Assembly: GCA_028023455.1 (NCBI GenBank)
Contig: JAQFVV010001071.1
Coordinates: 1 to 64,000, forward strand
Direction of reading: 5' to 3'
Source of the DNA: Epiperipatus broadwayi
Lineage: Eukaryota > Onychophora > Udeonychophora > Euonychophora > Peripatidae
DNA: 64,000 bases
Shown: positions 1 through 12,240 of the stretch, in pieces
Numbering within the stretch: position 1 is the stretch's first letter
How the letters are laid out: each line of letters begins with the position of its first letter
Program-made: the position numbers and the translations under genes
Notes under the pieces: model-generated
What the model saw: only the letters and a program-made list of their open reading frames with translations
What the model was told of the DNA's origin: nothing
Database searches by the model: none

Positions 1-2302
1 CAAAAATATATTCATATAAACTTTATTTGGATGGAAGAAATTTCTTTAAAAGTAGCTTTATAAAATTTTGATAACTTTCACAACTCAGGGATGAAAGACT
101 TTTGTATCAATATCTAGAAAATATATTAAAATAAAAATATTTATCTTCATTCTCATTATCTCCTGTTCATTATTCATATTTATTATTAAATTTACAATTA
201 TTTTACTGCTCTGACAAATATTTTACCAGGCATGGTGACTTTACCAAGTTGTCAGACTACCATTTCAAGGATTTTATCACTTTTGAGTTAGTTAACTGTT
301 TACTTGTGAAACAAAATGACCTGCAATTTACCTTAATGGAGAAATATGTTTGAGATACTTAAGAAATTATGATATAAAGAATACATACTTGATAAAAGAT
401 ACATAATACAATAATAAGTCCATAATTATAGAAGGTGGGAAAAAAGAATAGATAAGAAGTTTATGAAAAAATAGATGGTGTTATGAAAAATAAACATTAA
501 TATAAGAAATATAAATAAAATATCAACATATTATTTTTCTGATTTATTGAAAGCATGATTAATGAATGGAAACTAGATGGCATCCACATTGCCTTTAACC
601 AGTGAAGACCCTAAATTTAAAAATAAAGCTAATGCACTTACATATCAAGCAGCCACTTTTAATTCTTTCATACTATCAAGCTAATGACTTGAAATAAAAA
701 CAACTTAAGCCTTTAAACTTAAATAAATTTCCTTATAGTTATATAGATGTTACATTAATTTAGTATTTATATTTAAAAAATCTCAGCTTTATGCTAACTT
801 TAGATTTCGTTCATTAAACAAAACACCTATGATTTTTGCTTAGTCTTAAAATATAGTACTTTTAGAGTTAGCTAATTCCACTCTATTCTAAAACTTTTTA
901 TTGTAAGCTTAAATAATCAATGAACACTTAATTAAAGGTAGTGTATTCACATTCCAGACTAGTTTTTAGCTTGAAGAATACTGATTTATATCTAGCAGCT
1001 ACTTTAAATTTTTATATATTACCCAAATAATATACTGAAATGAAAAAAAAAATCATATTTTTTTAAAATGTCAGAGGATTAGCATAATAGTATAAAACAT
1101 AATATTGTCTGTTAGATGCATAAACATATTACATCCAGCTTTAAATCCAAGGTCTTCATCGGACGAAGAATATAAACCAAGCTTACATAAATGGCTCTGA
1201 AATAAAGTAAAGAATATGAAAATTATATATATAAGTATTAAAAACATACAAAATACCCGAACAAATTTTATTGTAATTTGGAGCTTTGAATAGCAAAGAA
1301 ATGATAAAATATAAGAATTTGGCCTGGAAATGCATAAATAAGTTGTATTGGCAATGGAAAAAGTTGAACGTGAGAGAAGCGAAAGAGATTAAGGTTTTTG
1401 AACTTTTTACTCCAAAAGAAAAAGAAAAGGCTTAATTAAACACTTTATAACTTAGCTCTGACAGAGTGATTTGCAATAATAGAGTAAAGAGATTTATGAT
1501 TGATAAAAAAAAATACAGATAGGTTTAGAACTTAACACATGCTATTTTATGCATAGAAACTTTTGGCTTCATCCAAAATTCACTTTATATCAAATATATT
1601 TAATATAAATACTGCATATTTAAAAGCAATGAAAAAGACCGATAAAAAGTTATTTTTAAAGTAAACAGAGTTAATAAATAAAAGTTGTATTGACGCTTGG
1701 ATATCAGAATTTTTAATAATAATATCCAACCATACTTTAATTTCAAATATTTAGCAATAATAAGAATTATATTAATTTCAAATATTTAGCAATAATAAGA
1801 ATTATATTAATTAAGTTTGTGCGCTAAAAAATAAATTTTAGTCAAAGCATTAGAAAAACAATTATTTTTAACTATTATTTCTTTATGTACAATTAAAAAA
1901 TATAATTAAATTAATTCGCTGCTGTGAATAGAAAAGATAATACATTAATTATAAAAACTTGTTAAAAAACCAAATTCCCGTGTTAACTGTTCAAAGCTCA
2001 ACCGGATTCTGATGTAGTTATCTTTTAAAACTCCATTTCAGCAAAACAATTACGATTATTAGCACAGAAAAATAAATTAAAAATTCATATTTAAAATATA
2101 ATTGTTACAATTTTATGGATTAATAATATTGTGATTCAATTTTTTCTTTCTTAACTAAAATATTTCACTATACGACGTGTAAAATTTACAATATGTTTAT
2201 AATAAAAAAATAAAACAAATAAAATTTTATTATGATTATAAGCAAATTATTTGTGTACGGTTTATTTATTTTTATATTAAAGAATATATTAATTTAATAC
2301 AC
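1..2302. other. AT-rich intergenic DNA, no gene seen
   Basis: No open frame with a recognisable domain and no RNA gene was found on either strand. The only structured item is a short two-copy tandem repeat near 1739-1808, listed separately. Confidence 0.6.
1739..1808. repeat. 35-bp unit, two tandem copies
   Basis: A unit starting 'tttcaaatatttagcaataa' occurs at 1741 and again at 1776, so the period is 35 bp and the copies look identical. It is a simple recent slippage or duplication event in AT-rich DNA. Confidence 0.85.
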
Positions 2303-2431
2303 TGTACAGGCTTACACACACCTGCACACATATATGTAACATATAAGGGATTCGAACTCAGACTTTCTCACGATCCTCAACTCTCCATGCTATCTCATAT
2401 TGCTGACCCATTTGATCACACACATGTTGAA
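2303..2431 (-). repeat. SINE family S1, single copy
   Basis: Read on the minus strand, this has a tRNA-like B-box (GTTCGAATCCC) about 45 bases after an A-box-like stretch (GATAGCATGGAGAGTTGAGG). The same sequence recurs as an inverted pair at 28.9-29.1 kb, which shows it is a dispersed repeat. The tRNA species of origin is not clear to me. No target-site duplication was identified. Confidence 0.6.
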
Positions 2432-3129
2432 AAGATAAATAATCAGCAATATACGTATTTCATGTTAAACTAGCAATCATCAGTTGGTTCAGATTGCTAT
2501 CTCCACACATATATACAATCAGTGCTCAACTTTATATTGAGATAGTCAATCTTCATACATTAAATGGCTTCAAACTACTCCAACCTACAACTCTTCAGCC
2601 ATCCATTTCATTGAAAATAATAGCGAATCATTGTACTTAAAACACAAGTTATGAACGTTCAAGCAATAAAGTCGCTATTTTGCCAATAAATCATTGCGAT
2701 TATTTTGTCCTATTTGGTTTGAAGCAATCTTAGAGTAGTGGATGCTCAAGAGCTAAAGGGCCACGAATCGAAATTCAATTATGTCACTTCCAGTGTTCAA
2801 ACGTCGTTTAATCTCTGAAGAGGCAAACTATTTGATTACCTACTTACTTTAAGTCCAATGACGTACTATTGTTTAATAATTGGTTTAAAATCATTTTATT
2901 TTACAAAAAACAAAGTTTGTGAATATTTATTGATATAAATATTTATCTCCAATAGGTGTTAAATCAAAAGATAATGATAAAGGTTTCAAACACAAAATTA
3001 GTTAAAATTTATGTTGATTACTACAATTAAAATAAATCCTAATAAAAACCAACAAGACATTCCAATTTTAGATATAGTAGAATTTAATTATCAGGAGAAA
3101 TTAAAACTAACAGAGAATGTGAATAAAAG

Positions 3130-5055
3130 CAGCCAACCCAATGGGGGAACTTTCAATGGAGAACAATATCAATAAATCAATATAAGGTTTAACAAATCTA
3201 CTCCTGACTTATTGTTTAAATCTTTTTCAAATTATTGAAATGAAAAATCACTTCTATTAGCAATTACAGATCTGCAATGCAATCTATACAAATTCCCCCT
3301 TGAAAAATTCTACACCATGTTAATCGAAAAGGAAATACATACTAGCATTTATAGAATCCTCGCACATCCAAATGACAGATATATAATAATAAAATTTAAT
3401 TCATGGGCACAGAATAATTGCTTCAGAAATACAATTAAATCTCTGGACAATAAATACATTTGTGTAATAGAAACACTAGAAAAATTAAAAACTGCCTAAT
3501 GAATTTCGATGAGCCTGAGTTGGAAAAAAGGTTGACCAAATATGGATGATTTTCCTGATTCAGATACTGGTATGACCATAGGCCTCAAGGTCAAATTTTA
3601 ACAAACACAGCATCATTTAATATATCTCTGCTGTGAAGAGTGGGACCCACTGATGTCCCAATGGTGATTTACTCTAGAGGATTTCTGATGGTGATAACTT
3701 TCCATGGGGTTCAATCTCAATGCTTTTACTGTTTAGAGAGAACCCATCTTATTAAAGACTGCATGGCTAAAATATGCATAAATTGCAGGATCAGAAAGAA
3801 CAGGACCTACAAATGTGTAAAAAAACAAATGCAAACAAAAGAAGACCCTAAAAATACCACAGAAAACATTACTGACAACTCTACACCAATGAAAATAAAC
3901 ATGAGCAACCTGAATCTGATAAATACTAGAAAAATAATAGAAGATACATCCAACAACTCCACTAAGAGTAAAACAGGCCCATTGAATGACCCAATAAATA
4001 CAGGCATGACAAAACAAGACAGCACAAAGAATGAAATTCAAATAAACTAAGATCTGACTAGCACTGTAACAAATAAATCCCTAGAAGAAGACATAGAAAG
4101 GAAAAAATATGATTAGGATAATACTACAGTTGGAGATCAGATAGACACTACGAGTGAGGAAATAGACCTACCATGGCTAGATGAAATAAACCAAGCATCG
4201 AATCAAATAAGAAGCAAGAAAAAGAGAAAGTCACAATGCTCCAACAAGAACAGATTGGATGAAGACAATACAATAGAACAGGAAATCATGTAATGGAGCA
4301 AAGTGCATGATTTCTGACACTAATCAAGAAGATTGACCCAGAAGTTGAAAGGAAAAGAACAACATTAGATACCAACACAGTTACCCAAATAGGCTTCCAA
4401 AACCAAGATGAAGTTCCCCAAGCTGCCAATTATGGATTTGAGGACTTTCAGGACTCTCATTCCAATTACTCTCTCTCTGATTGGAGAGGAGAGACCAGAT
4501 CAAGAAACAGTTATTCAAACTAATGATGGGACATACATGGAAAATAGAATGATTAAACAAGTAGTCTATTGGGTGAGAATAAAAGAGTAGCCTCCAAGAG
4601 ATAGAAGAGAAAGTTGAACCGATTCATCAATGCATGGGAAGAAAGAAGAATCAATTAACCACATCATCATGAGATGCACCAGATTAAATATTCACAGATT
4701 ATCAATTACAAATTAGACAAAGAACCTAAAAGCAATTATCATATCCATAAGAAGTTATATAGAACATCTTTGAACAAATTAGACTTTCCATTCTTTTCAA
4801 TTACATGCTATGGTGTCTCAGATGCAAGATAGTAATAGAGCAGACAGAAGACCCTAAGGGCTACATATTCATGAAAATAATAAACAAAATCAAGAAAAGA
4901 GATCATTCAATTGTCCCAGAATACATTGTGAAGTCTACATGGTCACTGCTGGACCTGCATTCTGCAAATCAATCTGAACAATTATAATGTAACTTATCAA
5001 CAAATATAATTTGTAGAATAAATTTCTTTAAGAAAAAATAAATAAAAAAGACCTC
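3130..5055 (+). pseudogene. Non-LTR (LINE) retrotransposon remnant, ORF1 plus RT C-terminus
   Basis: This is a broken LINE with an internal deletion. The frame at 3317-3499 (60 codons) looks like the nucleic-acid-binding part of an ORF1/gag protein. The frame at 3640-4050 encodes a CCHC zinc knuckle (CFYCLERTHLIKDC, spacing C-x2-C-x4-H-x4-C) followed by a second, damaged knuckle (CINC...C) and a polar tail. Near 4645-4680 the frame reads ESINHIIMRCT, which resembles the zinc-binding segment at the C-terminus of many LINE reverse transcriptases. An A-rich end with AATAAA lies at about 5015-5050 and fits a LINE 3' terminus. The RT catalytic core is absent and stop codons are frequent. Assignment to a clade is not possible by eye. 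Confidence 0.7.
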
Positions 5056-5485
5056 TTGATTATTTCAACTATCTTTAAATTTTTCGCTCATCTCATTAAA
5101 TGGTGAGATAGTATTCTTATAATTGTTTTGTATGATTTTTTTTTTTCTGGTTACAAATAAATATCTTGAAGTCTTTTGAAATTTCCTTTAAGTTTGAAAT
5201 CTCTGTCAAGAATTTGAGAAAGTGCTAACAATTATACCAAAAGGCTTTCAACATTTTTTATACTAACTAAGATATTTAAATATTTACATAACTGATGTTA
5301 ACCATTTCCAACTTGCCACATTTGAAATATTTACGTGTATATGTACATTTTTGTTTTAATCATTAAATGCTTTTAAAACATTTTCAAAATGCAAACACAG
5401 CTTTAGTTTTCTTTTAATGAATCACACAAATACAATTACATACACAAAAATTTAAACAAAAACAATTTATATAAAAAAGTTATAC

Positions 5486-5522
5486 CTTTTTTTCATATGG
5501 CGAATGGGTTGATGGGGAAGTT
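5486..5522 (-). repeat. 3' tail fragment of tRNA-Gly-derived SINE
   Basis: The stretch with 'catatggcgaatgggttg' and 'atggggaag' matches the tail of the complete SINE at 6140-6236 (catatgtcaaatgcgttg, atggggaag), including the T-run that is the A-tail on the minus strand. The tRNA-like head is missing, as expected for a 5'-truncated SINE. Confidence 0.55.
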
Positions 5523-5849
5523 GTACCTTGTTACAAAGTAAAAACAAAACAGTCAACTATAGTCATGACTTCTTCGATCTCTCTATAAAAATGTTTCGCT
5601 GAGCACTAGTAAACAAAATCAAAAAAAGTATAAAAATTATAACTTTGATTTATATCTACTCTAAAATAATACAACTATAAATTTCTTTATTAAAATCAAT
5701 ATTTGTATGCTGAACCTCAAGCAATTGGTGTATTTTAAAGATGGAAGCACTTATGTTTTCTTATTAATAAAAATTAAAATACCAAAATGCTATTTGACTG
5801 AATGTTTGTGATAATGGTATTTTAAGTGTGATAGTATCTTGGACTAATG

Positions 5850-5956
5850 TTGAATGTTTAGAAAATTTTAAACCTTATTTAAAAGTTCAAGGTCTAGAAA
5901 ATGTTAAACTCTATTTGAAAAGTTTAAATAAAGTTTAAAATTTTCTAGACATTCAA
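5850..5956. repeat. Small foldback repeat
   Basis: The left arm (5850-5884) and right arm (5922-5956) are inverted repeats of about 34 bp, and a third, direct partial copy sits in the spacer. The composition is AT-rich and no coding content is seen. It may be a MITE fragment. Confidence 0.55.
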
Positions 5957-6139
5957 TATTTAATGATAAATGATGGAAATAATGTAGCATATTATTGCAA
6001 ACAAAACGTTTTTATCTGAAATATTGCTTGAAATAAATTTTTGTAATTTTTTAAAAAATAGTTGTTAATTGCTTTAAAAGATAAGTAAAATCATTACAAC
6101 TTGATTTACAAGTGCCAAATTTTCTGTACTCACAATCTT

Positions 6140-6236
6140 TTTTTTTTCATATGTCAAATGCGTTGATGGGGAAGCACACCCAGGCCAGCTGCTTGGAAAG
6201 CAGATATGCTAACCACTAAGTCACAAATGCTTGACC
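6140..6236 (-). repeat. tRNA-Gly(TCC)-derived SINE with target-site duplication
   Basis: On the minus strand the head reads TGACTTAGTGGTTAGCATA, then CTGCTTTCCAAGCAG, which is the A-box and the anticodon arm of a tRNA-Gly with anticodon TCC. A short unrelated tail follows and ends in an A-run. The insertion is flanked by a 12-bp direct repeat, ACTCACAATCTT, at 6128-6139 and 6237-6248. That is the expected signature of LINE-mediated SINE retroposition. Related copies are at 5486 and 32536. Confidence 0.82.
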
Positions 6237-6284
6237 ACTCACAATCTTGACACAATAATTATTGTTAACCATTTATTAAACTAG

Positions 6285-7075
6285 AGATATATCAAGGCAA
6301 TAAACCTCAAAAATGTGCACTTGAAAATGCGATAGTAGTGATCTCTACAGGTCTTAACCATAAGCTTATGCTTTGGAAGAAAAGAGGGGAACCCCCACGG
6401 GAATCCCTTCCTTATTTTGACCTACTTTCTATATAAATAGGTGAAGCTGAAGCAGTTAGATCTGAGAGCATGAAGCTATTCAATACTTCACTGATTAAGT
6501 CCACAATTTCTATTACACATTAGTACTTGCAAAATCTTTTCGTCCAAAGTGTAAGCTTGTGGTTAAGACCTGTAGAGGTCCCTAATTTCACATTTTCAAG
6601 CACACATTCTTGAGATTTATTGCCTTGGTAAATATTATTTATATAATCAATGTGCGTTAAATAAATTTATAATTACAACTTTAAATTATCGCAATAGATT
6701 TAAATAAATTTATAATTACAACTTTAAATTATCGTAATAGATTTCTAATTATAAGATCTTTCCATTGACTCATTGTAAATCGAAAGATTTCATGAGTACT
6801 AATGTGTAATAGGAATTGTGTACTTAATCAGTGAAATATTGAATAGCTTTACATTCTCAGATCTAACTGCTTCAGCTTCACCTATTTATATATAAAGTAG
6901 GTTGAAGTAAGAAACAGGTTCCCTTCTATGGGGGTTCCCCTCTTTTCTTCCAAAGCATAAGCTTGTGGTTAAGAGCTGTAGAAGTCCCTATTTCCACATT
7001 TTCATGTGCACATTCTTGAGGTTTATTGCCTTGGTAAATATTACTTACGTAATCAATGTGTGTTAAATAAATTTA
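6285..7075. repeat. Foldback element, ~250-bp arms (family D)
   Basis: The left arm (about 6285-6535) matches the right arm (about 6785-7075) in inverted orientation, with many substitutions. The shared core is 'aagcttatgctttggaag' followed by 'aaaagaggggaaccccca'. A third partial minus-strand copy lies at about 6548-6665, and the spacer holds a 43-bp tandem duplication (6661, 6704). The same family forms a tight palindrome at 33971-34064. It is non-coding and probably a non-autonomous DNA transposon or a dispersed tandem-repeat derivative. Confidence 0.7.
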
Positions 7076-7077
7076 TA

Positions 7078-7545
7078 ATTAAACTAGAGATTATATCTAG
7101 CTCAGATATAACTTTAATTCTCAATTAAAACATATAAAATAACTCAACTTCCTTTCTCCATTGCACATAAAAAAGGTGAAGTGGAGTCAATTATTCTATG
7201 TGCTTATATAAAAGTGAGATATATTTATTTTTAACTTGAGTTAAAGTAATATTAACACTAATCATTAGAGTTTTTATTTGAAATTATTGATGTCAAAGTT
7301 GTGAGGAGAGAAAATTTGATATTTCTAAATGAAATTGTAATAATTTGACCTTGATAAATAAAGAATAAATGACATGATAAAGACATGTAAAAGATAGAAA
7401 CAAGAAATGATAGCGCTTAACATGAAATGTGCTTCTTGGGGATCATTTGACTTTTTCAGATGTCTAAAAATATATGTTTAAAGAATATGTAGAGGAGGAA
7501 AAGTTTTAAATATATCTTAAAAGATAACTTAAAATAAACAAAAAT
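7078..7545 (+). repeat. Decayed family C (hammerhead-type) repeat
   Basis: It shares 'cttggggatcatttgac' and the flanking order of landmarks with the family C units at 24.2-24.6 kb and 30.3-31.1 kb. The segment 7406-7446 aligns with the hammerhead region of those units and still contains GAAATGTGC followed by TTCTTGG. The CTGANGA box is no longer recognisable. A short reversed piece (7078-7130) precedes the forward piece, as in the other family C loci. Confidence 0.45.
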
Positions 7546-8387
7546 AAGATTTTTTTATGCTTTAGTTTTGTATTATATTAAATTATTGTTTATTATTATT
7601 TGATAAATATATGATTAAATTTTTAAATGGCTTTATTTGCTCCATATATATATATATATGGTCAATATTGATATTAACCAGCTATATACACATCAATAAG
7701 TTATTATGGAATAAATTATATAGTCAAAGAATAAACTTAACAACTAGCATTTATTTACTATTTACTTTATAAATATAAAATATTAATAAATAATATATCT
7801 TAAGTAATTCAACTAGCTTTTTTAACAGGTTGTCTTACAAAACATACATGTAAATGCAGTTCTCTTCACATTATTGCATAAGCTACTGCACAGTAGTATG
7901 CTTCAAGGTAATGTGCTGCTAGTGCCACACTTATATTAACTTCACTTAATTTGCATGATCCGTCCATATTTGCATACATTTTCAAATTAGCATGCTTTTA
8001 TGAATCTGCATATTAGCATAACTTAATTTTTTAAAGTGTAGTTTATTTACATTTTGTCCACTAATATACACAACACAGCATAAAGATTTTATTAATAATT
8101 TTACAAATATATGCACAAATTTAGTCAGACATGACAGTAATACTAGCTTTAGGATTTTGAAAACTATATAATAAATGCAGAATTATTTTAGTTGTTATAT
8201 GTAATCTCTGGTTTTGACCAACAATATCAAAGGCTGCTGAAAAATATTTCAGCACCTCCAATATAGTATTTTCCTCAGTCAACAAATACTTTTGTTATTG
8301 GGCTGAACAATCTAATACAGTGGAGATGCTGAAGTATTTTTTAACAGGTTTAGTTTTGTAGATCAAAATCAAATATACAATATTATA

Positions 8388-9728
8388 TGTGCAATGGTCA
8401 GATTTGTACACTCATGCAACAAAATCCAGAGCCCAAGAAAGATACACTAAAGCTGACTGGAATGAGGTGGTTGAGATCTCTAATCTGACCAAACTTCAAC
8501 TCATTTGCCAGTACTCCAAATTTAACACCTTATGAGTGACATCTCTGAGGCTACACTCAGTCTTCATTTAACCATGGACCAGCATAGGGCAGGGAGAAAC
8601 ATGAGACTTAAGGTCACTACTGACTTAACTAAATGGATGGAATATAGCACTTAATGCTCTATTAATCTTAACTACAGAAGTACACAGACATAGCATATAA
8701 AATCATTAAGAAATTTGGAGTAATGGACTGTGAAATTGAATAATATACTGTGGATTGGTCTGAACTAGCTGAGCAAGAAAAATATGAACAATTGATATTT
8801 TAAAATATTTATTAAAATAATAATAAATGATCTAACATAAAATATCATAATGGCAAGGACTGTACAACATTCAGTAAGGTATCCAATACAGGCAGGCATT
8901 TTATAATGGATGGGACTGCTATCAGTAGATCTGTCCCATTTTAATATATTCAAATACATATATGTATGCAGTGCATAAGTCATGCCTAATCATTTAACAT
9001 GCCCATTTTATGATTTTGGTTTGCTTAAGTTATAAGCTGATAGCTTAGTAGAGATGATGAGTACAGACAGTTCTAAGGTGGCTGTTATATATATATTAAT
9101 AAAGTGAGCAACTAAATAATCTCAATATCATGCAGATTCAACCCAATAACCCAGATTCAAACTTCAGTATAAAGCTAAATAATTAATTAATAGGGGGAAA
9201 AGAACTGGTTACCTTTAGATTCACATATATATATGCTATGGCGCTATATAAAATATTAAAGAGTAAGCTTGCAGTGTGAGTGTGTGATTATTCAGGGGCT
9301 TCAGCATCAAATGCTCAGTATGCTCTGAGACCAAGGGTTTGCTGCTATTTATATATGAACATATCAGTTCAGGAACTAGGATTGACTTTAGAAAAACTCT
9401 GGGTCTGCATTCTCCAGTTCTAATAAATGTAGCCATAACCTGAACTAAATAATGGGGTGGCCAGTCACCATGTACCCATTTAAAAGGTGCAGCAAAACGT
9501 AAACACATATAAATGTACTATATAAAGACACACCCGCAATGCACATGTGATAGAGCAATAAGTATGCATATAATTAATTAAGTGTGCCTAAAACAGATAG
9601 CTTCTATCTGTCAAACAAACTCAACCCTGTTCTTAAACTAGCATTATAATTATGCTAATAAAAGGGACTTGAACTATATAATAATCGAGCTAAAATCCTG
9701 AATCTGCATATACATATTCATAATTAAG
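8388..9728. repeat. 2.9-kb repeat, copy 1, segment 1
   Basis: This aligns with 20631-21953, starting at 'cagatttgta' and ending at 'cataattaag', with scattered substitutions and small indels. It contains no convincing ORF. It is interrupted after 9728 by a 4.4-kb insertion and resumes at 14105. Confidence 0.85.
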
Positions 9729-11552
9729 AAGTTTAACGGTCAACAAAAAGTGAAATTTATTGTCTTACTATATCTGCACTACAGGGCACCACCAGGTTAT
9801 TTGAACCTGGAAAATTTATATAGTAGGCAGATATGTAAGTTAAGAAAATTTTTTTTATATATATTTTATTCTGACCATCAGCCCAATACCACTAGCTCAG
9901 TGAGACGCAGAGATTTATAAAATATAAATTCTTATCTAATACTATTTCAATTAAAAATAAAATAAAAGAAGTCACTGCCAGTAATAACACACACAGACAT
10001 TTATTTAAACATATATAAGATTTTGAATCATTTTAGTATCACTTTTACTTTAAAATTTAACTTGGATTTTAGAATTTAATTTACGTTTTAACTTTTATAA
10101 ATTCGCACAGATGAGTTTAATATTTTATTAGAGTGTCGAGTATGAATAGACTACATAGATTGCATTTGAAAAAAAAAATTCTATCTCTGATTTAATCTTA
10201 GGCCAAAAGTTCACTGTCAAATCAATGCCAATCTATCTGATATATTAATGTATTCAATGCAGCATGAATACGACAGCACCAATACCATACTGTCAGGAAT
10301 GTACATCTGAACAGCATGGTTATAGAAGACATTGACACTCATCCAGACAGGAATACTACATCTGTCTGATGAGACGAGCAATAAAAAAAACTCCATAGGA
10401 AGGGACTGCGTTTTCCGTCTTACTATCCCATTCTGTAGGCAAAAAGGTGGGTGTGCGGCATAATATGTGATCCTGCATATAGCGGACCTCATACTACTTT
10501 TACTAATTACACCAATATATCCAATCCATTGAACCAATTTAACTATAAAACAAATAATCTAAAATTTACCCTCCCTTAAACTAACATAACATTACAAATC
10601 TATGCAGCCATTCATACCCGACTTAAATTATAATATTTATTACAAGTTGTTTAACAACTAAAAAAAATCATAATAAAACTTAAAAGAACAAAAAAAAAAA
10701 TTAAATGGAAATGATTTTAAAAAATATACATCAAATAACATTATTAATATTAATTTATGTTGGTCAGATAGAATTTTATTTGTATTAAATACTGAAAGGT
10801 TTAGAATTTAGAGTTATTGTTTTGAAAATGTTCATAAAGTTCTTACAGTTTTTAAAAAGTTCATCTTTATCTGTTGCTTACCATTTGGGATCCAGTGATA
10901 ATTACCCTGATGTCCTGTGGTCCACAATATAGAAAACAATTGGTCATTTCTCTTTCTTTTTTTTATAGCAAAACTGAAGGGATTGAAGAGTGCATCTTTC
11001 CAATCCCTTCTCCTTCATCTCTAGCACACCTCTGCTTTCACATTTCTATCTTCTCTAAATAATTACTTTATTTCCAAACTTTTCTTTTTATTGTAAACTT
11101 TTGGATCCAGTGGATATTACATCATGATGATCTTTTCATTGAGGTCCATTTTCTGAGGGATTTCTTTTATTGGCTATTAGTTTATATTGTTTATTTTTCT
11201 CTACTATCTGACCCTTGCTTATACATTTTGAAATGCCCAAGGGCTAACTTACTTTTAACTAATTAAAACAATCATTTCCATTTTACAATAGCATCAATTA
11301 ATTTATTGTACAAACTTAAAGATATATTTTTATCTTTAAATCTTTATTGAAAATTTAGTTTTAAAATACTTTTTTTTTTTAATAAAGTTTTCTTTTAATA
11401 ATTTTTCATCTGTGCAATTTTATATTAGAGTTTAGATGATTTTTAACTTTCAATTTTTAATTCTTAAAAAATAAGTTTTTATATGCAAACTTTTATTTTT
11501 CATGTCTAATTTTTAGAAAAAAAATAATGTAATGGCGTAAGTGCCCGTTACA
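9729..11552. repeat. 1.8-kb direct repeat, unit A
   Basis: The unit is repeated at 12.24-14.10 kb in the same orientation. Near its left end is a conserved hairpin (9770-9834). It ends with a 25-base imperfect palindrome whose outer bases are TGTAATGG and CCCGTTACA. The pair with a ~690-bp interior resembles an LTR pair, but no coding interior and no clear target-site duplication are visible. Compared with the uninterrupted copy at 21.95 kb, the whole 9729-14104 block is an insertion. A minus-strand frame at 10217-10537 is partly conserved in unit B (12726-12986) but matches no family I know. Confidence 0.7.
9770..9834. other. Conserved structured hairpin, copy A
   Basis: The outer stem is ATATCTGC with GCAGATAT, followed inward by CTA with TAG, and the inner hairpin is CCAGGTT-atttg-AACCTGG. 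The second copy at 12264-12328 keeps the fold. One outer pair changes from A-T here to G-C there, which is a compensatory change. On the minus strand the inner arm resembles a tRNA T-arm (GGTTCAAAT). Function unknown. Confidence 0.6.
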
Positions 11553-12240
11553 TATCAGTAAACTTGCTTAAAAAAAAAAAAACCAAAAAATTTTTTTACT
11601 TAGGGTTAGTAATTTACGGTACACGATTAATGAAAATTTACAAAGGCATTTGGTTAGTAATTTTACAAAAAGACTATATACAAAAAAAAATGTTGACTAT
11701 CATTTTCCCCCAAGAGTTCCTTTTTCTTTACACTTCATTTTTAACAAACGGCATGACAAGCAAATTATTTATTTAAGGAGGTTGCATTGAAGTAAATATG
11801 TTTTAAAAGATAATGGGTTTATACATGTATATTTGCAGCACAATTATATATACCACCAACTTATTTATGATTGATTGAAATGCTTAAATAGGGTTACACT
11901 GAAGTAAAATCCCAAAGGCACTCATCATAAGGCACCACATTTACAATCATAAACTTATGTGGCTGTGTGCGCCCATACACATTAAAGCATAATATATATA
12001 TTAACAAAAAAAAACATATTGATTGCAACCTTTTGATTTTTTCTTTTTTAAAAAATACAATTTTAAATTATTAATATATTTTCTTACTTGTTTTTAATAT
12101 ATGTGCCATTACTGACTGACAGTGCTTTTACAAGATTTAATGGATACGGTAGATAAAAATATTTCATTAAAAAAATTTACTCAGGGTACTCGTGGTTTAT
12201 TAAACATCGGCTCATGTTGGGTGGCCAATTATAACAGTCA
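11553..12240. other. Interior between the two 1.8-kb repeats
   Basis: About 690 bp of AT-rich sequence without a recognisable domain. If the flanking units are LTRs, this is the whole internal region and the element is non-autonomous. A 70-codon plus-strand frame at 11564-11776 is poly-K rich and not convincing as a gene. Confidence 0.5.

Noticed and set aside
1140-1180. CCGATGAAGACC on the minus strand near a PLE-like end
   Set aside because: The box is mutated and neither stem II nor stem III can be drawn.
2790-2850. CTGAAGAGGC with AAACGTCG nearby, as in PLE hammerheads
   Set aside because: The pieces are in the wrong order for one ribozyme and no PLE coding sequence is adjacent.
3733-4041. 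Minus-strand frames across the LINE ORF1
   Set aside because: They are shadows of the zinc-knuckle frame on the plus strand.
10340-10400. CTGATGAGA at 10368 (and 12872) as a hammerhead box
   Set aside because: No stem II and no GAAA follows at the right distance; bases after it are an A-run.
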